Of a DNA stretch of 64,000 nucleotides, positions 26,859 through 34,620 are shown one piece after another. The notes below the pieces were generated by a model that was not told the origin of the DNA, did not search any database, and saw nothing but the letters and a program-made list of their open reading frames with translations. Source of the DNA: Microvirga arvi (GTDB taxonomy: Bacteria > Pseudomonadota > Alphaproteobacteria > Rhizobiales > Beijerinckiaceae); NCBI RefSeq assembly GCF_016892765.1, contig NZ_JAFEMD010000010.1:62001-126000 (forward strand), read 5' to 3'. A program made the position numbers and the translations under genes. Every line of letters begins with the position of its first letter. Within the stretch, counting starts at the first letter, position 1.

Positions 26859-27760
26859 GGCCGCGCCTCCACGCGCCGGGCCTCCACATCGCGGTAGATC
26901 ACGATGGGCATGACAAGGATGATGAGCAGCAGGATGGCGACCGCGGAGGCCAGCGGCCAGTCGCGGTTGGAGAAGAATTCGCTCCAGAGCTGCCGGCCGA
27001 TCATTAGGGTCTCCGAGCCGCCGAGCAGGTCGGGGATCACGAACTCGCCCACGGCCGGGATGAAGCACAGAAGCGAGCCGGCAACGATGCCCGGCATGGC
27101 GAGCGGCACGGTGATCGTCCAGAACGAGCGCCACGGCGTGGAGCCGAGATCGAGCGCTGCCTCGAGGAGCGTATCGTCCATCTTCTCCAGTGTCGCGTAG
27201 AGCGGCAGCACCATGAACGGGAGATAGGCATAGACAATGCCGATATAGACGGCAATTTCCGTGTTCAGGATGTCGAGCGGCTCCGAGATCAGCCCGATTC
27301 CCATGAGCGCCTGGGTGAGCAGCCCTTCAGGCTTGAGGATGGCGATCCAGGCGTAGATGCGGATGAGGAAGCTCGTCCAGAACGGCAGGATGACGAGAGC
27401 GACCAGCAGCGAGCGGTAGCGCTCCGGCGCACGCGCCATGCCATAGGCGATGGGAAAGCCCGCGAGCAGCAGCAGCAATGTCGAGACGGCAGCGATGCGC
27501 ACTGACGAGAGCGTCGCACGGAAATAGAGATCGTCCTCGGTCAGGAGTGCAAAGTTCTCAAAATCGAGCGCACTGAGGAAGCCCGCGATGTCGCTCCACT
27601 CGAAGACCGGCTTGTAGGGCGGCTGGGCCACCGCCGGGTCCGAGAGGCTGATCTTAAGAACGATCAGGAACGGCACGAGGAAGAGCACGCCGAGCCAGAG
27701 ATAAGGCACGGCGGGCACGAGACCCGAGGTCAGGCGTCGTATGAGGGAGCGCTCGATCAT
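26855..27760 (-). CDS. potB: Polyamine ABC transporter permease PotB
   Basis: This encodes 301 residues and six membrane segments. The motif LEAALDLGSTPWRSFWTITVP is the typical coupling loop with the ATPase. An early periplasmic stretch with FEWSDIAGFLSALDFENF resembles PotB/PotH. The gene starts two bases after the end of potA. The mix suggests spermidine or putrescine uptake, but the specificity lies in the binding protein, which is not here. Confidence 0.9.
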   Translation of the reverse strand: MIERSLIRRLTSGLVPAVPYLWLGVLFLVPFLIVLKISLSDPAVAQPPYKPVFEWSDIAGFLSALDFENFALLTEDDLYFRATLSSVRIAAVSTLLLLLAGFPIAYGMARAPERYRSLLVALVILPFWTSFLIRIYAWIAILKPEGLLTQALMGIGLISEPLDILNTEIAVYIGIVYAYLPFMVLPLYATLEKMDDTLLEAALDLGSTPWRSFWTITVPLAMPGIVAGSLLCFIPAVGEFVIPDLLGGSETLMIGRQLWSEFFSNRDWPLASAVAILLLIILVMPIVIYRDVEARRVEARP

Positions 27761-27762
27761 GG

Positions 27763-28932
27763 CTATTCCGCCAGGATCACTGCCGCATCCGGCGCGAAGG
27801 TGACATAGACCTGCTCGTCCCAGTCGATGGGGTTGTCTACGAAGCGCGAGGCATTGGCGCGGGTGACACGCAGGATCTCGCCGGTGACGAGTTTCACGCG
27901 GTAGACCGTCCAGTCCCCGAGATAGCCGATATCCCAGACCTCGCCGGTGAGCACGTTGATGGCGCCAGGGCCCGGCGGGTCACGTTGGATCACCATTTTC
28001 TCGGGACGGATGGCAATCGCCACGGGTTGGCCGGAATGCAGCACCTCATCCGGATCGTCGATGGTGAGCGGCGCTTGAGCCGATGGCGTCTTCACCCGCC
28101 AGAGGCCGTTTTCCTGGCCCTGAACGTGGCTCTCCAGGATGTTTACGTCGCCGACGAACTCGGCGATGAAGCGGGTCTTGGGCTGCTCGTAGATCTCGCC
28201 GGGAGTGGCGACTTGGACGATCCGGCCATTGTCCATGACCGCAATCCGGTCGGCCATGGTCATGGCCTCCTCCTGGTCGTGAGTGACGACAACGAAGGTC
28301 ATGTTGAGGTCGTGCTGAATGTCCATCAACTCGAACTGGGTTTCCTCGCGCAGTTTCTTGTCGAGGGCGCCGAGAGGTTCGTCGAGGAGGAGAACCTTGG
28401 GCTTCCTGGCAAGAGCCCGGGCCAGAGCGACGCGCTGACGCTGGCCGCCGGAGAGCTGGCTCGGATAACGCCTGGCGAGCTTCTCGAGCTGGACGAGGCG
28501 AAGCATTTCGCCCACCCGGTCTGCAATCTGGCCCTTGGGCATTCCGTCCTGCTTGAGCCCGAAGGCGATGTTCTTCTCGACACTCATATGCGGGAAGAGC
28601 GCATAAGACTGGAACATCATGTTCACGGGCCGGCGATAGGGCGGCACGCCTGCGAGATCCTGCCCCGCCAGCGTGATCGTGCCCCCGGTCGGTGTCTCGA
28701 AGCCGGCCAGCATCCGCATCAGAGTGGTCTTGCCGCAGCCGGAGGGACCCAGCAGGCAGAAGAACTCGCCTTCGAAGATGTTGAGGGAGAGATGATCGAC
28801 CGCGACAGACTCGCCGAAACGTTTCGTGACGTTCTCGAAGCGAATGAGCGGCTTGGCATCAGGACTGGCCCAAGGGGCAAAAGAGCGGCGCACGGCGCCG
28901 ACGGAAGCGGATTGACGGGCTGGAGGAGGCAA
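27763..28932 (-). CDS. potA: Polyamine ABC transporter ATP-binding protein PotA
   Basis: This encodes up to 389 residues. The conserved domain begins near residue 27 (PLIRFENVTKRFG). Walker A is GPSGCGKTT, the signature LSGGQRQRVALARALA and Walker B KVLLLDEPLGALD. The C-terminal TOBE-type domain has the regulatory pattern AIRPEKM near residue 300. The start is uncertain: the longest reading opens with TTG at 28932 after a weak AGGTGAAG site, and GTG at 28893 is an alternative. Upstream lies a gap of about 200 bases without a binding-protein gene. Confidence 0.9.
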   Translation of the reverse strand: MPPPARQSASVGAVRRSFAPWASPDAKPLIRFENVTKRFGESVAVDHLSLNIFEGEFFCLLGPSGCGKTTLMRMLAGFETPTGGTITLAGQDLAGVPPYRRPVNMMFQSYALFPHMSVEKNIAFGLKQDGMPKGQIADRVGEMLRLVQLEKLARRYPSQLSGGQRQRVALARALARKPKVLLLDEPLGALDKKLREETQFELMDIQHDLNMTFVVVTHDQEEAMTMADRIAVMDNGRIVQVATPGEIYEQPKTRFIAEFVGDVNILESHVQGQENGLWRVKTPSAQAPLTIDDPDEVLHSGQPVAIAIRPEKMVIQRDPPGPGAINVLTGEVWDIGYLGDWTVYRVKLVTGEILRVTRANASRFVDNPIDWDEQVYVTFAPDAAVILAE

Positions 28933-29101
28933 GATTCTTGAACTTCACCTGTCTGAGAAAAAACCAGCGCGCAAACTAGGATGTTTGGACAGCAAGAACA
29001 ACAGCTTAAAAGCCCTGGTCCCTCAACCTTTGCGCAGGGCGCCACGAACCAGAGGAATGGCTGCGTCGCTCGATCGCGGAGGCTGAAAACCGCCAGCCAA
29101 G

Positions 29102-29127
29102 AAAAAAGCCCGACCTAAAGCCGGGCT
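29102..29127 (-). terminator. Terminator after emrB
   Basis: On the minus strand, AGCCCG pairs with CGGGCT across a 9-base loop and is followed by a run of T (TTTTTTC). It lies 18 bases past the emrB stop, with the usual polarity. Confidence 0.85.
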
Positions 29128-29144
29128 GAAGTTTGGAGGTTAAG

Positions 29145-30740
29145 TCAATGGCCGCCGGCGCCAGCGGGAGCCGCACGCGGTTTCTTGATGAAGGGCAAGG
29201 CGAGGACCAGCCCCAGAAACAGCACGGTCAGTAGCAGGAACACGTCGGCAAAGGACATGACCAGCGCCTCGCGATGGACCATGTTGGACATGGTCTTGAG
29301 GGCGGCAGAGCCGGCATCCGTCCCGAGGGACTGGAACTTCAGGGTCATGGCGTTCAGTGTCTCGACCGCCGTCGACCGGCCCCAGTTCAGGCTCTCACGC
29401 AACCGCTGGACGTGCAGGTCCAGACGGTCGTTCAGAGTCGTGTTGATGATCGCCAGGCCCACGGCACCACCCAGATTACGGGTGAGATTGTAGAGACCCG
29501 ACGCGTTCTTGATGCGCTCCGGCGGCAGGGTGCCGAGTGCGATGTTGTTGATCGGCACCATGCAGATCATCAGGCCGACCCCGCGGAAGATCTGCGGCAC
29601 GAAGAGCTCCCAGAAATCCCAATCCTTGGTCAGGCTGCTCATCATCCATGTGCCGAACGCGAAGGCCGCAAAGCCGATGCCCATCATGACACGCGGGTCC
29701 ATCCTGCGGGACAGGACGCCCGCCACCGGCGCCATCAGGAACATGGTCGCGCCCGACACGAACATGGTCTCGCCGATCTGCAGGGACGAATAGCCCCGCA
29801 CACTGCCGAGATAGACAGGGTAGAGATAGGTCAGTCCGTAGAGGCCGATGCCCATGACGAAGCTGAAGGACGAGCCTGCGAGGAAGTTGCGGTCGGCAAA
29901 AGCGCGCAGATCCACGATCGGCTGCTTTGCGGTGAACGCCCGGTAGAAGAAGCCCAGGCAGCCGACGACGCAGACGATGGTGAGGATCAGCACCGCCTCG
30001 TCCTGGAACCAGTCGTTCAAAGGCCCCTCTTCCAGCACATATTCAAGGCTGCCGAGGAAGGCCGCCATGAAGCCGAGGCCCGCCCAATCGAAGGACTTGA
30101 AGAGGCTGAAATCCGGTTCGTCGAAATCGACCAGGAGGTAAGTGGAGATTGTGACGAAGATGCCGGGCACGATATTCACGAGGAACAGCCAGTGCCAGGA
30201 GAACAGGTCGGTGAGATAGCCACCCAGCGTCGGGCCGATCGTTGGCGCGAGCGTTGCCACGAGGCCGATGATCGGCGAGATCACGGGCCGCTTCTCCGGC
30301 GGGAAGATCGTAAAGGCCGAGGCAAAAACCGTGGGAATCATGCCGCCGCCGATGAAGCCCTGCAGCGCGCGGTAGACGATCATCTGCTCGATGTTCGTTG
30401 CCGTCGCGCACATGAAGCTCATGAACGTGAAGCCGCCCGAGGCGATCACGAACATCCACCGGGTGGAGAGCACGCGCGAGAGCGTGCCCGAGAGCGGGAT
30501 CATGATCACTTCCGCGATCAGATAGCTGGTCTGCACCCAGGAGATCTCCTCCGACGAAGCGGAGAGGCCGGCCTGAATCTCGGCAAGCGATGCGGAGACG
30601 ATCTGGATGTCCAGGATCGCCATGAACATGCCGAAGACCATGCAGAAGAACGCAAAGGTCCGGCGCCTGCTCACGGGCGCAGGCTTCGCGACAGGCATGG
30701 CGCCGTGCGGCTTGTTCGGGATGGCAGCGGAGGCAGCCAT
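29145..30740 (-). CDS. emrB: DHA2-family multidrug efflux MFS transporter (EmrB type)
   Basis: This 531-residue inner-membrane protein has about 14 segments of the DHA2 family. The start MAASAAIPNK is followed by the first segment with FGMFMAILDIQIVSASLAEI, which carries the D-x-Q-I motif typical of DHA2. Later stretches such as SPIIGLVATLAPTIGPTLGG are the C motif. AAGGA precedes the ATG. It lies six bases after emrA, so the two are an operon, EmrA being the periplasmic adaptor. Substrates are unknown. An outer-membrane TolC partner is not in the window. Confidence 0.92.
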   Translation of the reverse strand: MAASAAIPNKPHGAMPVAKPAPVSRRRTFAFFCMVFGMFMAILDIQIVSASLAEIQAGLSASSEEISWVQTSYLIAEVIMIPLSGTLSRVLSTRWMFVIASGGFTFMSFMCATATNIEQMIVYRALQGFIGGGMIPTVFASAFTIFPPEKRPVISPIIGLVATLAPTIGPTLGGYLTDLFSWHWLFLVNIVPGIFVTISTYLLVDFDEPDFSLFKSFDWAGLGFMAAFLGSLEYVLEEGPLNDWFQDEAVLILTIVCVVGCLGFFYRAFTAKQPIVDLRAFADRNFLAGSSFSFVMGIGLYGLTYLYPVYLGSVRGYSSLQIGETMFVSGATMFLMAPVAGVLSRRMDPRVMMGIGFAAFAFGTWMMSSLTKDWDFWELFVPQIFRGVGLMICMVPINNIALGTLPPERIKNASGLYNLTRNLGGAVGLAIINTTLNDRLDLHVQRLRESLNWGRSTAVETLNAMTLKFQSLGTDAGSAALKTMSNMVHREALVMSFADVFLLLTVLFLGLVLALPFIKKPRAAPAGAGGH

Positions 30741-30746
30741 GGTTCC

Positions 30747-31937
30747 TTACTCTTTGAGGCTTGCCGTCTTCTCAGTCTCGGCCGAAGTGCGCGTATCCAC
30801 ATCGACGACAACCGACAGGCCCGGGCGCAGCAATCCTTGCTGAGCGACCTCGGGGTTCACGGAGACACGCACGGGCACGCGCTGAACGATCTTGGTAAAA
30901 TTGCCGGTGGCGTTTTCCGGCGGCAGCAGGCTGAACACCGCGCCGGAGGCCGGCGAGACGCTTTCAACCGTGCCGACGATGTCGGCGTCCGGGAAGGCAT
31001 CGACCTCGATACGCACCTTCTGCCCGACTTTGAGGGAGGCGAGCTGCGTCTCCTTGAAGTTGGCATCCACATGCACGCTCGTCAGAGGAACCAGCGCTGC
31101 GAGGCGCGCGCCCGGCTGCACATAAGTGCCGACCTCCACCGCCTTGTTGCCGATGACGCCATCGGCCGGCGCGCGAATTTCCGTGAAGGAGAGATCGCGC
31201 TGCGCCTTCTCGACAGAGGTCTGCAACTCGGCGGCAAGGCGCTCGCCCTCGTTCCGCTGGGCAGCAAGAACCTCCACATTCGCCTGAGCGGCGGCCAGTG
31301 CGGCCTGGGCGCTCCTCACATTGGCATCGGCGCGGTCACGGGCGGCCTTGGCATTCTCGAGGGCGGCCCGGCTGGTGTAGTCGGAACGGGCGAGCTGCTG
31401 CTGGCGGGCATAGTCGCTCTCGGCGCGCTCGGCCTCCGCCTGAGCAGCGGCGATCTGCGCCTGGGCCTGGGCCACGGAGGCACGGCTCGCCTCGATCTGG
31501 CGACCGATGCGCGTGATCGCACTCTGCTGGGTTGCGAGCTTGTCCCTGGCCGACTGCAGGGCAAAGCGATAATCACCGTCATCAATCTTGGCGATCAGGT
31601 CACCGGCCTTGATGCTCTGATTGTTGGTAACGGCAACGGATTGCACATAACCGGAGACCTTGGCCGACAGGATCGTGATGTCGGCCTGCACATAGGCATC
31701 CTCGGTCGAGATCATGAAGCGGCCGTTGGTCCACCATTCATGCCCCTCATAACCTCCGAAGGCGAGCGCGGCCGCAAGCACGGCCAGGATTGCGGGCTTC
31801 TTGCCGAAACCCTTCTTAGGCGGACGGACGGCCTCGGGGGTCTTCTGCTCCAGCTGAGGCGCAGGCGCGGACTGCCCTTCCCTGGCGGTCTCAAGGTCGC
31901 TCTTCGCGCCCTGCTCGAACTCTTCACGGTAAGCCAT
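30747..31937 (-). CDS. emrA: HlyD/EmrA-type membrane fusion protein
   Basis: This 396-residue adaptor has one membrane segment (AILAVLAAALAFGGYE, about residues 49-64). The biotin-lipoyl-like part has ISTEDAYVQADIT, then a long alpha-helical hairpin of heptad text rich in A, Q and E (about residues 120-210). The beta domain holds FTEIRAPADGVIGNKAVEVG. AGAGG lies five bases before the ATG. Transcription starts in the region shared with the TetR gene, and the operator found there likely controls this operon. Confidence 0.92.
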   Translation of the reverse strand: MAYREEFEQGAKSDLETAREGQSAPAPQLEQKTPEAVRPPKKGFGKKPAILAVLAAALAFGGYEGHEWWTNGRFMISTEDAYVQADITILSAKVSGYVQSVAVTNNQSIKAGDLIAKIDDGDYRFALQSARDKLATQQSAITRIGRQIEASRASVAQAQAQIAAAQAEAERAESDYARQQQLARSDYTSRAALENAKAARDRADANVRSAQAALAAAQANVEVLAAQRNEGERLAAELQTSVEKAQRDLSFTEIRAPADGVIGNKAVEVGTYVQPGARLAALVPLTSVHVDANFKETQLASLKVGQKVRIEVDAFPDADIVGTVESVSPASGAVFSLLPPENATGNFTKIVQRVPVRVSVNPEVAQQGLLRPGLSVVVDVDTRTSAETEKTASLKE

Positions 31938-32026
31938 CTGAACCTCTGCAAAGCGAACACAAAGCCCGTAGGACCAAAAGGTTCGAGCTTGTCGTTACAG
32001 CCTTGATCTTCCTCGATTGCCTGCCA

Positions 32027-32055
32027 TATATGAGTTGACCGAACCGTTCGGTCAA
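32027..32055 (-). promoter_or_regulatory. Promoter of emrAB with the operator inside
   Basis: On the minus strand, -35 TTGACC (32055-32050), a 17-base spacer and -10 CATATA (32032-32027) form a good promoter. The palindrome 32035-32055 covers the -35 box and most of the spacer, so a bound repressor would block polymerase. Confidence 0.65.
32035..32055. promoter_or_regulatory. TetR-type operator, 10-1-10 perfect palindrome
   Basis: TTGACCGAAC (32035-32044), C, GTTCGGTCAA (32046-32055) is a perfect inverted repeat with a one-base centre. It lies 27 bases before the divergent TetR start and about 100 bases before emrA, the usual arrangement for autoregulated TetR control of a pump. Confidence 0.85.
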
Positions 32056-32082
32056 TAGCAAGAAGAGGAAATTCTACGAGCC

Positions 32083-32751
32083 ATGAGCGACATGCATGAC
32101 AGCATCCTGGATCAGGAGCTCTCCTCCGCCCTCGAGGACGGCATTGAGAGCGCCAAGCGCCGTCAGATCCTGGAAGGCGCTCGTAAGGTCTTTCTCGCGC
32201 GCGGGTTCGACGGGGCCAGCATGGGCGAGATCGCCAAGGTGGCAGGCGTCTCCAAGGGTACGCTCTACGTTTATTTCGACAGCAAGGAGAGCCTGTTCGA
32301 AGCCCTGACGACGGAGGAAAAGCAGGGCTTGGCCGAAGTGCTGTTCAAGCTGGATGCAGAAGATCCCGATGTTCGCGGCGTCCTGAGGAAGCTCGGCCTA
32401 AGCTACCTGCGCCGCATGGGCAAGCCCGAGCATATTTCCTCAATCCGGATGGTTATGGGCGCGGCGGAGAAGTTCCCCCGCCTGGGTCAGGCCTTCTACG
32501 AAGCCGGACCGTGCCAGGGCATCGCTCGGCTCAAGTCCTACTTCGATCGGCAGGTCGAAGCCGGACGCCTCTCCATCGAGGATACCGGCGTGGCCGCTCA
32601 GCACCTCCTCGATCTCTGCGTCTCGGGCATGCTGCGGCGCCTCCTCTTCTCGGTGGGCGATCCACCGACCGAAGATCAGATCCAGAAAAACGTCGAGAAC
32701 GCGCTGCGGGTCTTCTTCGCAGCCTATGGACCCGACGCCCCGAAGCAATAA
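32083..32751 (+). CDS. TetR family transcriptional regulator
   Basis: This 222-residue repressor has the TetR helix-turn-helix near residues 25-70, with FLARGFDGASMGEIAKVAGV, then SKGTLYVYFDSKESLFEAL. The C-terminal ligand domain is all helical and of normal length. It is transcribed away from emrAB and most likely represses that operon through the palindrome at 32035-32055, and possibly itself. The ligand would be a drug or toxic compound exported by the pump; this is inference from the layout. Confidence 0.9.
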   Translation: MSDMHDSILDQELSSALEDGIESAKRRQILEGARKVFLARGFDGASMGEIAKVAGVSKGTLYVYFDSKESLFEALTTEEKQGLAEVLFKLDAEDPDVRGVLRKLGLSYLRRMGKPEHISSIRMVMGAAEKFPRLGQAFYEAGPCQGIARLKSYFDRQVEAGRLSIEDTGVAAQHLLDLCVSGMLRRLLFSVGDPPTEDQIQKNVENALRVFFAAYGPDAPKQ

Positions 32752-32820
32752 GAACCGACCGGAACTTCCCCGCTGCCCTGCCCTTCATTAGTCTGATCCT
32801 ACAGATGGCTGGGAGGGGTG

Positions 32821-33732
32821 ATGGTGAGGCGCGAGAGCGGAGCGGGACACGTCGCGGCCTTTGCCTTGATGGCGCTGATCTGGGGCCTGACCTGGCTGCC
32901 GATGAAAATCGCCTCCGAAGCCGTGCCGCCGATCTTCCTGGCGGCCGTCCGCTTCCTGATCGCCGGGTTCTGCTATCTGGCCTTCATCCTCGCAAAAGGC
33001 CTGCCACTCAGGGCAGAACAGCTGGGGCGGGTCATCACAGCATCACTGCTCATCACTACCTGTTCCTACAGCCTGCTCTTCTGGGGCGTCGCTCGCGCGC
33101 CAACCGGCATCTCATCTATTGTCAATCTCGCGCTCACGCCTGTCTTCGTGATCCTCGTTGCGGCGCTCTATGGCGAGGAGCGAATTACGAAGCGCCGGGT
33201 TGGAGCGATTGCGCTCGGCATCGCAGGTCTCGTGATGCTCTTCTCGGGGCGCGCCGGCTCGGCGCAGGACGGAGCCATGATAGGCCTCGCAACAGTCGCG
33301 GCAGCCACGCTCAGCTATGCCTGGGGCGGGGTTATCAGCCGTCCGCTCATGCAGGCGATGCATCCGATCACCCTCGCCTTCTGGGAGACGAGCATCGGCG
33401 CTCTCGGTCTCATACCTCTGTCGCTCCTGGTGGAAGGCTACGACCAGTCCTACTTCGCAGGGCTGATGGACTGGCGCGCCCTGTTCGGCCTGAGCGTCCT
33501 TGTCCTCGGCGGTTCGCTTGGAGGATTCTCGATCTATCTCTGGCTGGTGCGGGACTGGGGCGCCTTCCGGGCCGGCCTCTACTCGTTCGTCAGCCCGGTC
33601 GTGGCCGTCGCGGTCGGCGTCGTCTTCGCGAATGAAGCCTTCGGCTGGCCGGAGGCCTTAGGCATGGGCGTGATGCTCGCCGCCACCGCGCTTGCGCTTA
33701 CCGAGGGCAAGCGCGCGGCGATATCGGCCTAA
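32821..33732 (+). CDS. DMT (EamA) family transporter
   Basis: This encodes 303 residues and ten membrane segments in two EamA repeats. The first repeat opens AFALMALIWGLTWLPMKIAS. Mid-protein motifs such as SIVNLALTPVFVILVAALYGEE and the second half's SFVSPVVAVAVGVVFANEAF are typical of EamA. ATG 32821 follows GGGAGG; an in-frame GTG lies one codon before. Substrate unknown. The stop meets the end of the convergent Crp-family gene. Confidence 0.85.
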   Translation: MVRRESGAGHVAAFALMALIWGLTWLPMKIASEAVPPIFLAAVRFLIAGFCYLAFILAKGLPLRAEQLGRVITASLLITTCSYSLLFWGVARAPTGISSIVNLALTPVFVILVAALYGEERITKRRVGAIALGIAGLVMLFSGRAGSAQDGAMIGLATVAAATLSYAWGGVISRPLMQAMHPITLAFWETSIGALGLIPLSLLVEGYDQSYFAGLMDWRALFGLSVLVLGGSLGGFSIYLWLVRDWGAFRAGLYSFVSPVVAVAVGVVFANEAFGWPEALGMGVMLAATALALTEGKRAAISA

Positions 33733-34415
33733 TGATCGGTCCGGAAGGCCTCTGCCACCCGGGCCTTGAGCACATCCGGCTGACGCAGGATCAGGGCACC
33801 TCTCGTGCGCTCGATCAGGCCCTCCTGGGACAGCATCGTGAACTCCCGCGTGATCTGCTCGCGGCGGCAGCCGATGCGGGCGGCGACGATGTGATGGAAG
33901 GGGGGCGGCGTGATCACCCGTTCTCCCGACCGGTCCTGCCGCGGCGTCGACAGGCGCAGGAGCTCCGAATAGAGCCGGTGCCGGAGGTCGAGGACCGTCT
34001 GCTCCATGAAGCGGGCATTCAGCTCGCGGATGCGGGAGGCCATGAGGCAGAAGAGGCGTTCGGCCACGGGCTGGTGGGAGAAGAGCAATTCCTTGAAGAC
34101 GGAGGCCGGCATGACGCAGGCTTCCCCACGGGTCAGAGCCGTGACATTGGCGGAGCGCGGAACGCCGTCGAGAGCGGCCAGCTCGCCGAACAGGTCGCCA
34201 GACCTCATCTCGTGAAGAATGACCTCCTTGCCCGAGGGGGTGCGCATGAGAACCCGCACCTCTCCGGAGAGGAGGAGGTAGACATCCGTGGAGGGCTCGT
34301 CGAAGTCGACCAGAACCTCCTCGGGGTCGAACCGGCGCCAATTGGCCCGTCCCTCGAACGAGGCAAGGTCGATCTCCAGCCCCTTGAACAACTTGATCCC
34401 GGTGAGCCGTGCCAT
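33729..34415 (-). CDS. Crp/Fnr family transcriptional regulator
   Basis: This encodes 228 residues. The N-terminal cNMP-binding barrel has VYLLLSGEVRVLMRTPSGKEVILHEMRSGDLFGELAALDG. The C-terminal winged helix-turn-helix has AARIGCRREQITREFTMLSQEGLIER near residues 175-200. There is no N-terminal Cys cluster as in Fnr, so oxygen sensing by an Fe-S cluster is unlikely. The phosphate cassette reads FGELAALDGVPRSANV, similar to Crp but without the exact R-S-A pattern for cAMP, so the ligand is uncertain. Regulated genes are not visible. Confidence 0.88.
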   Translation of the reverse strand: MARLTGIKLFKGLEIDLASFEGRANWRRFDPEEVLVDFDEPSTDVYLLLSGEVRVLMRTPSGKEVILHEMRSGDLFGELAALDGVPRSANVTALTRGEACVMPASVFKELLFSHQPVAERLFCLMASRIRELNARFMEQTVLDLRHRLYSELLRLSTPRQDRSGERVITPPPFHHIVAARIGCRREQITREFTMLSQEGLIERTRGALILRQPDVLKARVAEAFRTDH

Positions 34416-34620
34416 CGGCCTCCTCCCATGCCTGCATCTTGGCTATACCATGAATCCCGTGCTTGCGGTACGGAATAGGCACCTATGCCTTTCTCAGGCC
34501 TTGGGGATTTTGTCACTGGCGATTTCGGCTATCAAGGGGCGGACGGGATAACATCCCTCCGGTTGCCGCCTGAGCCATTCACCACCTTGCCAGCGCCGTG
34601 ATCCCACGCCAAAAGGCGGC

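Noticed and set aside
29274..32006. Plus-strand open frame of 910 codons opposite emrB and emrA
   Set aside because: Same reason: codon-composition shadow of the two efflux genes, with His/Arg/Gly-rich text and no recognisable motif.
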